The notes under the pieces: generated by a model | Seen by the model: only the letters and a program-made list of their open reading frames with translations | Databases searched by the model: none | Told to the model about the DNA's origin: nothing | Part shown: piece after piece, positions 59,036 to 64,000 of the stretch | Layout of the letters: the number at the start of each line of letters is the position of its first letter | Position numbering within the stretch: the first letter of the stretch is position 1 | Program-made: the position numbers and the translations under genes | Assembly: GCF_025567165.1 (NCBI RefSeq) | Contig: NZ_JAOQKC010000008.1 | Coordinates: forward strand, 62,001-126,000 | DNA length: 64,000 nt | Direction: 5' to 3' | DNA from: Laedolimicola ammoniilytica | GTDB taxonomy: Bacteria; Bacillota; Clostridia; Lachnospirales; Lachnospiraceae

Positions 59036-60715
59036 ATGGAACTGACAGGAGCACAGATCTTAGTAGAATGTCTCAAAGAGCAGGGCGTAGACACCGTCTT
59101 CGGATACCCGGGCGGAGCCATTCTGAACGTATACGATGAATTATATAAGCACAGCGATGAGATTCGTCATATTCTGACATCTCATGAACAGGGCGCGTCC
59201 CACGCGGCGGATGGATATGCCAGGGCCACCGGCAAGGTAGGCGTATGTCTTGCTACATCCGGTCCGGGAGCCACGAACCTGGTCACCGGTATCGCCACCG
59301 CCTACATGGATTCCGTCCCCATAGTAGCCATCACCTGTAACGTAGGCAAGGGCCTGCTGGGAAGAGATTCCTTCCAGGAGGTCGATATCTCCGGTATCAC
59401 CATGCCGATCACCAAGCATAATTTTATCATCAAGGACGCGGAAGCATTGGCTCCGGCCCTTCGCAAGGCCTTTGACATTGCCAGAAGCGGCCGTCCGGGC
59501 CCGGTTCTGGTGGATATTACCAAGAACGCCACGGCAGATAAGACGGAATACGAGTACAAGAAGCCAGTGATGCCCGAACGGGTAACCGAGACCATCAGGA
59601 ACGAGGACATTGAGAAGGCCCTGGAAATGATTCAGGAAGCAAAGCGTCCGTTCATTTTCGTGGGTGGCGGTTCCGTCATCTCCGGCGCATCCGAGGCGGT
59701 AAATACCTTTGCCCATAAGGTTCATGCTCCGGTCTGTGATTCCCTGATGGGAAAAGGCGCGTTTAATGGCACGGATCCGCTGTACACCGGCATGCTGGGC
59801 ATGCACGGCACCAAGTCGTCCAACTTTGGTGTGGCTCACTGCGACCTGCTGATCACCCTGGGCGCGCGTTTCAGCGACCGTGTCACCGGCGACACCAGCC
59901 GGTTTGCAAAGAAAGCAAAGATTCTCCAGATCGACATCGATCCGGCGGAGATCAACAAGAATGTCCTGGTAAGCGGCAGCGTCATTGGCGATGTGAAGTC
60001 TGTTCTGGATATCCTGAACGAAAAGCTCCCGGATATGAAGCATGAAGACTGGATAGAAGAGGTAGAAGCCCTGAAGAATCAATACCCGCTGAAAGTCGAC
60101 AACGACCGTCTGACCGGCCCCTATGTAGTAGAGGAGCTGTATCGCGTGACAAAAGGCGACGCCATCGTCACCACAGAAGTAGGTCAGAACCAGATGTGGG
60201 CGGCACAGTATTATAAGTATAAGGAGCCGAGAACTTTCCTGACCTCCGGTGGCCTGGGAACCATGGGCTATGGCCTGGGAGCCAGTATCGGAGCGAAGCT
60301 GGGCCGTCCGGACAAGACGGTTGTCAATGTGGCGGGCGACGGCTGCTTCCGTATGAATATGAATGAGATTGTCACAGCAGCCCGTTATAACGTACCGATT
60401 ATCCAGTTAGTGCTGAATAACCATGTACTTGGCATGGTGCGCCAGTGGCAGAGCCTGTATTACGGACAGCGTTATTCCGCAACGGTGCTGGACGACCAGC
60501 TGGATTTTGTAAAGCTGGCAGAGGCCATGGGCGCAGTCGGCATGCGTGTAACGAAGAAAGAAGAAGTAGCTCCGGCGCTGGAGAAGGCCATTGCATTAGG
60601 CCGTCCGGTGGTTCTGGAGTGCGTCATCGACAGCGATGACAAGGTATTCCCGATGATGTCTCCGGGAGCCCCGCTGGAGGAAACCTTCGACGCGGATGAT
60701 TTAAATCAGAAATAA
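59036..60715 (+). CDS. ilvB: Acetolactate synthase, catalytic (large) subunit
   Basis: 559 residues. ThDP-dependent enzyme: N-terminal EQGVDTVFGYPGGAILNVYDEL with the catalytic Glu in TSHEQGASHAADGYARATGKVG, the FAD region, and the ThDP/Mg motif GDGCFRMNMNEIVTAARYNVPIIQLVLNN near the C-terminus, with QWQ afterwards. It condenses pyruvate to acetolactate (or with 2-ketobutyrate) for valine, leucine and isoleucine. No ilvN (regulatory subunit) follows; the next gene is unrelated. Confidence 0.95.
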   Translation: MELTGAQILVECLKEQGVDTVFGYPGGAILNVYDELYKHSDEIRHILTSHEQGASHAADGYARATGKVGVCLATSGPGATNLVTGIATAYMDSVPIVAITCNVGKGLLGRDSFQEVDISGITMPITKHNFIIKDAEALAPALRKAFDIARSGRPGPVLVDITKNATADKTEYEYKKPVMPERVTETIRNEDIEKALEMIQEAKRPFIFVGGGSVISGASEAVNTFAHKVHAPVCDSLMGKGAFNGTDPLYTGMLGMHGTKSSNFGVAHCDLLITLGARFSDRVTGDTSRFAKKAKILQIDIDPAEINKNVLVSGSVIGDVKSVLDILNEKLPDMKHEDWIEEVEALKNQYPLKVDNDRLTGPYVVEELYRVTKGDAIVTTEVGQNQMWAAQYYKYKEPRTFLTSGGLGTMGYGLGASIGAKLGRPDKTVVNVAGDGCFRMNMNEIVTAARYNVPIIQLVLNNHVLGMVRQWQSLYYGQRYSATVLDDQLDFVKLAEAMGAVGMRVTKKEEVAPALEKAIALGRPVVLECVIDSDDKVFPMMSPGAPLEETFDADDLNQK

Positions 60716-60750
60716 GACATCAAAAAACGAGTGGAGTAAAAAGTGAAAAA

Positions 60751-62115
60751 ATGATAGCGGTAATAAAACGGATACGCTGGTATCTCTGGGTACTGATCGT
60801 TCTTGTGATAGCTTATGTGGGAGTTTCTGTTTACTTTATGGAACATTTCTTCACGGGTACTGAGGTCAACGGAGTGAACGCGGATCTGTATACGGTGAAA
60901 CAGGTGAACGAGCTGCTGCTTTCCCAGGCAAATGCTTATACATTAACCATTACGGAGCGGGGCGGCGACACCGTCACCCTGACTCCGGCGGAGCTCGGCA
61001 TGAGCTTCTCAGAGGGCGACACCGTCCGGACACTGAAGCGGGAGCAGAACGGTTTTCTGTGGCCCAGAATGTTCTGGCAGAAGGATATGTACCAGGTGGG
61101 CCCCGAGCTCAACTATGATGAGGACGCTTTTGGCGCAGCGGTGGATTCCTGCATGAAAAAAGGCGCCTCTCCGGAAAATGCCTGGGTGGAAATGACGGAA
61201 GATGGCTACAAGGTACATAAAGAGGAGCAGGGTGCAGAGCTTGATCGGGAAACTGTAAGCGACCAGCTTCGCATGGCTTCCGAAAGTCTGATAGAGACGC
61301 TTGATCTGGATGATGCAGGCTGCTACGTGGAGCCTCAGATTACTACGGAATCAGAAGAAATCACATCACTGACAGCGCAGCTCGATGAATGGCTTGGCGC
61401 TTCTGTCACCTATACCTTCGGAAAGCAGGCCGAGGTGGTAGACAAATCCGTCATCAGCGGATTTATTACCATTGATGATTACAAGGCAACGCTTTCGGAG
61501 CAGGCTGTGACCGACTGGGTGACCGCCCTGGCTAAGGAGCGCGACACCTACAAGCAGTCCCATACCTTCAACAGTACCCTGAGAGGAACCATTACCGTCA
61601 AGGGTGGCAATTACGGCTGGCAGATCGATAAAGCGACTGAGAGCGCCGCACTCCTTGCTTCCATAGAAAATGGCGAGACGGTTACAAAGGAACCGGCCTA
61701 CAGCCATAAGGGAAATACCTGGGACGGCCCCAACGGCGACATCGGCAGCACCTATATTGAAGTGGATATGGGTGCGCAGCATATGTGGTGCTACAAGAAC
61801 GGTGCTCTGGTGGTAGATACCGACGTGGTAACCGGCAATATCAGCAAGGGTTACAACACCCCGTCCATTGTGGCAACCATTCAGTATAAGACCCGTAACG
61901 CAGTGTTGAAGGGGGACAACTACCGGACTCCGGTAAACTACTGGATGCCTTTCTATGGCAATTATGGAATTCATGACGCCTACTGGCGTGCCCAGTTCGG
62001 CGGAGAGGTCTATCTGACAAATGGTTCCCACGGCTGTGTGAACACACCGCCCGCAGCCATGGCGCAGGTTTATGCCAACATGGAATCCGGGACCCCGGTG
62101 GTGCTTTATTATTAA
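60751..62115 (+). CDS. Membrane-anchored L,D-transpeptidase (YkuD family)
   Basis: 454 residues: a membrane anchor at about 11-32, two PG_binding_4-type domains (about 45-330), and a C-terminal YkuD domain starting STYIEVDMGAQHMWCYKNG. The active-site motif GIHDAYWRAQFGGEVYLTNGSHGCVNTP (split here for length) carries the His and the nucleophilic Cys in SHGCVNTP. It makes 3-3 peptide cross-links in peptidoglycan or attaches wall proteins. It is 36 bases after ilvB, apparently read-through, but the functions are unrelated. Confidence 0.9.
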   Translation: MIAVIKRIRWYLWVLIVLVIAYVGVSVYFMEHFFTGTEVNGVNADLYTVKQVNELLLSQANAYTLTITERGGDTVTLTPAELGMSFSEGDTVRTLKREQNGFLWPRMFWQKDMYQVGPELNYDEDAFGAAVDSCMKKGASPENAWVEMTEDGYKVHKEEQGAELDRETVSDQLRMASESLIETLDLDDAGCYVEPQITTESEEITSLTAQLDEWLGASVTYTFGKQAEVVDKSVISGFITIDDYKATLSEQAVTDWVTALAKERDTYKQSHTFNSTLRGTITVKGGNYGWQIDKATESAALLASIENGETVTKEPAYSHKGNTWDGPNGDIGSTYIEVDMGAQHMWCYKNGALVVDTDVVTGNISKGYNTPSIVATIQYKTRNAVLKGDNYRTPVNYWMPFYGNYGIHDAYWRAQFGGEVYLTNGSHGCVNTPPAAMAQVYANMESGTPVVLYY

Positions 62116-62164
62116 AAATCTGTCGATAATACCGAATTTGCACGAATTTATGACACAATTCGAA

Positions 62165-62193
62165 TTGACAAGAGTTTAACATAGTACTACAAT
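62165..62193 (+). promoter_or_regulatory. Promoter of serC-serA
   Basis: TTGACA (62165-62170), a 17-bp spacer and TACAAT (62188-62193) lie about 52 bases before serC. Confidence 0.7.
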
Positions 62194-62245
62194 AAAGAAA
62201 TAACAAAATATACACTTAGAAATTTGAAGTGGGAGGAATGAAAAA

Positions 62246-63325
62246 ATGAGTCGTGTGTACAATTTTTCAGCAGGACCGGCCGTAATGCCGGAAGAGGTTT
62301 TGCGCGAAGCAGCAGATGAGATGCTGGACTACCAGGGAACAGGAATGTCCGTGATGGAAATGTCACACCGCTCCAAGGCCTTCGAGAAGATCATCAATGA
62401 GGCGGAGCAGGATCTGCGCGATCTGATGCAGATTCCGGACAATTACAAAGTACTGTTCATGCAGGGCGGCGCACATCTTCAGTTTGCGGCAATTCCCATG
62501 AACCTGATGAAAAATAAGGTGGCTGATTATATCATCACCGGACAGTGGGCAAAGAAGGCGTTCAAAGAGGCGCAGATCTATGGCAAGGCCAATGCTATCG
62601 CGTCATCCGAGGACGAGACCTTCTCTTACATCCCGGACTGCTCCGATCTGCCCGTCAGCCCAGACGCAGACTATGTATATATCTGCGAGAACAACACCAT
62701 TTACGGAACCAAGTTCCATACACTGCCGAATACCAAGGGCAAGACACTGGTATCCGACATCTCCTCCTGCTTCTTATCTGAGCCGGTGGACGTAAGCAAG
62801 TATGGTCTCGTCTACGGCGGAGTACAGAAGAACGTGGGCCCTGCGGGAATGGCCATCGTGATCATCCGCGAGGATTTGATTACCGAGGATGTGCTTCCGT
62901 ACACCCCGACCTATATGAAATATAAGATCCATGCGGACGCCAACTCCCTTTACAATACCCCGAACTGTTACTGCATCTATATGTGCGGGAAGGTCTTCAA
63001 ATGGCTGAAGAAGCAGGGCGGACTGGAAGTGATGAAGGCCCGCAATGAGGAGAAGGCAAAGGTTCTCTATGATTTCCTGGATTCCAGCAAGCTCTTTAAG
63101 GGTACTGTCCGCAAGGAAGACCGTTCCATCATGAACGTCCCCTTTGTCACCGGAGACAAGGATCTGGACGCCAAATTTATCAAGGAAGCCACCGAGGCAG
63201 GCTTTGTGAACCTGAAGGGCCACAGAACCGTAGGCGGCATGCGCGCAAGCATCTACAACGCCATGCCGATCGAGGGCGTCAGGGCTCTGGTAGAGTTCAT
63301 GAAGAAGTTCGAGGAGGAGAATTAA
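62246..63325 (+). CDS. serC: Phosphoserine aminotransferase
   Basis: 359 residues. The N-terminal VYNFSAGPAVMPEEVLREA, MEMSHRSKAFEKI, FMQGGAHLQFAAIPMNL and the PLP lysine in YGGVQKNVGPAGMAIVII are typical of SerC. It converts 3-phosphohydroxypyruvate and glutamate to phosphoserine in serine synthesis. GGGAGGAATG lies upstream. serA follows 3 bases after the stop. Glutamate made by GltBD could feed this step. Confidence 0.97.
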   Translation: MSRVYNFSAGPAVMPEEVLREAADEMLDYQGTGMSVMEMSHRSKAFEKIINEAEQDLRDLMQIPDNYKVLFMQGGAHLQFAAIPMNLMKNKVADYIITGQWAKKAFKEAQIYGKANAIASSEDETFSYIPDCSDLPVSPDADYVYICENNTIYGTKFHTLPNTKGKTLVSDISSCFLSEPVDVSKYGLVYGGVQKNVGPAGMAIVIIREDLITEDVLPYTPTYMKYKIHADANSLYNTPNCYCIYMCGKVFKWLKKQGGLEVMKARNEEKAKVLYDFLDSSKLFKGTVRKEDRSIMNVPFVTGDKDLDAKFIKEATEAGFVNLKGHRTVGGMRASIYNAMPIEGVRALVEFMKKFEEEN

Positions 63326-63328
63326 GCC

Positions 63329-64000
63329 ATGTATCAGTACAAATGCATGAACCAGATCGCGCAGTTTGGTCTGGATCATTTTACAGAGGATTATAAGCAG
63401 ACAGAAAATATGGAGGAGGCAGACGCGCTGTTAGTCAGAAGTGCCGCGCTCCATGAGGTAGATTTTCCGGAGAATCTGAAGGCCATCGCCCGGGCCGGAG
63501 CCGGAGTCAATAATATTCCGCTGACCAAATGCGCGGATCAGGGTATCGTAGTTTTCAATACGCCGGGCGCCAATGCCAACGGTGTAAAAGAGCTGGTACT
63601 GGCAGGTATGCTGCTGGCAGCCAGAGATATCATCGGCGGAGTGAACTGGGTACAGTCCGAGCGCATGAATGAGGATATCAGTAAGCTTGCGGAAAAGCAG
63701 AAGAAGCAGTTCGCAGGCCATGAAATTCAGGGCAAGAAGCTGGGTATCATCGGTCTTGGAGCTATCGGCGTACAGGTGGCCAACGCGGCTACACACCTGG
63801 GTATGGAAGTACTGGGTTACGACCCGTATATTTCCGTAGAGGCAGCCTGGAACCTGTCCCGCAATATCCACCACATCACCAATGTGGACGATATCTATAA
63901 AGAGTGTGATTACATTACCATCCATGTTCCCCTTCTGGACAGCACAAAGGGGATGATTAATGCCGAGGCTATCGAGAAGATGAAGGACGGCGTTGTTGTA
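63329..64000 (+). CDS. serA: D-3-phosphoglycerate dehydrogenase, 3' end outside the window
   Basis: The first 224 residues are present; the frame is open to the last base. The N-terminal substrate domain (VRSAALHEVDFPENLKAIARAGAGVNNIPL), NTPGANANGVKELVLAGML and the NAD fold GKKLGIIGLGAIGVQVANAA are those of the SerA/2-hydroxyacid dehydrogenase family. Context with serC makes phosphoglycerate dehydrogenase the natural reading. The ATG lies 3 bases after the serC stop, with GAGGAGGAG inside the serC end acting as ribosome site. Confidence 0.93.
   Translation, partial: MYQYKCMNQIAQFGLDHFTEDYKQTENMEEADALLVRSAALHEVDFPENLKAIARAGAGVNNIPLTKCADQGIVVFNTPGANANGVKELVLAGMLLAARDIIGGVNWVQSERMNEDISKLAEKQKKQFAGHEIQGKKLGIIGLGAIGVQVANAATHLGMEVLGYDPYISVEAAWNLSRNIHHITNVDDIYKECDYITIHVPLLDSTKGMINAEAIEKMKDGVVV

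Overview
The window looks like chromosomal DNA of a gut-type Clostridia, most likely Lachnospiraceae. Reasons: most genes have AGGAGG-type ribosome sites; intergenic regions are AT-rich while genes are moderately GC-rich; and the gene set is typical of the group (Mrp, an mgl galactose importer, GH25 and L,D-transpeptidase wall enzymes, DUF1540, PdaA-like deacetylase, ThiT with a TPP riboswitch, iron-sulfur L-serine dehydratase). The species cannot be named from the sequence. The window is cut at both ends: the first gene (Mrp) lacks its start and the last (serA) lacks its end.

Layout: 0-6.2 kb holds Mrp, an M20 amidohydrolase, a CapA-like protein lying between two copies of a long hairpin repeat, and a radical-SAM/DUF4130 DNA-metabolism pair behind what looks like a double LexA box. 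6.4-9.7 kb is an amino-acid/stringent-response cluster (hom, small (p)ppGpp hydrolase-like HD protein, aspartate aminotransferase). uppP and a polar amino acid ABC importer follow. 13.6-14.7 kb is the scar of an integrative element: candidate small RNAs, a ribbon-helix-helix protein and a tyrosine-integrase remnant. 14.7-18.9 kb is a compact BlaI / BlaR1-like / GH25 cassette in which the BlaR1-like M56 membrane protease carries an extracytoplasmic RCC1-like propeller; this is the best candidate for an undescribed system. 19.1-26 kb contains a broken DUF4143 ATPase, galactokinase, and mglBAC followed by two small membrane proteins of unknown role.

26-42.5 kb is mostly housekeeping: aldo/keto reductase, nth, two RNA methyltransferases, a divergent sirtuin, xpt, a YitT protein, a short DUF1540 gene, sdaAB-sdaAA, tRNA-Thr(CGU), xth, argS, a membrane-linked XRE protein, riboswitch-controlled thiT, an SGNH esterase and a CPBP protease. 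42.7-49.4 kb has gltBD (glutamate synthase) and a RidA protein. 49.5-55.7 kb has a PdaA-like deacetylase, a repeat-rich beta-helix lipoprotein, and a PRD antiterminator divergent from a glucose PTS gene whose leader has a recognisable RAT/terminator switch. 56-64 kb is biosynthetic: leuB-ilvD-ilvB, an L,D-transpeptidase, and serC-serA.

The window links nitrogen and amino-acid metabolism (gltBD, hom, ilv/leu, ser, amino acid import), sugar uptake (mgl, galK, ptsG) and envelope remodelling (uppP, GH25, L,D-transpeptidase, PdaA, CapA). Several intergenic regions contain elaborate inverted repeats that the gene annotation does not explain. Functions are assigned from recognised motifs and family knowledge; no database search was possible.
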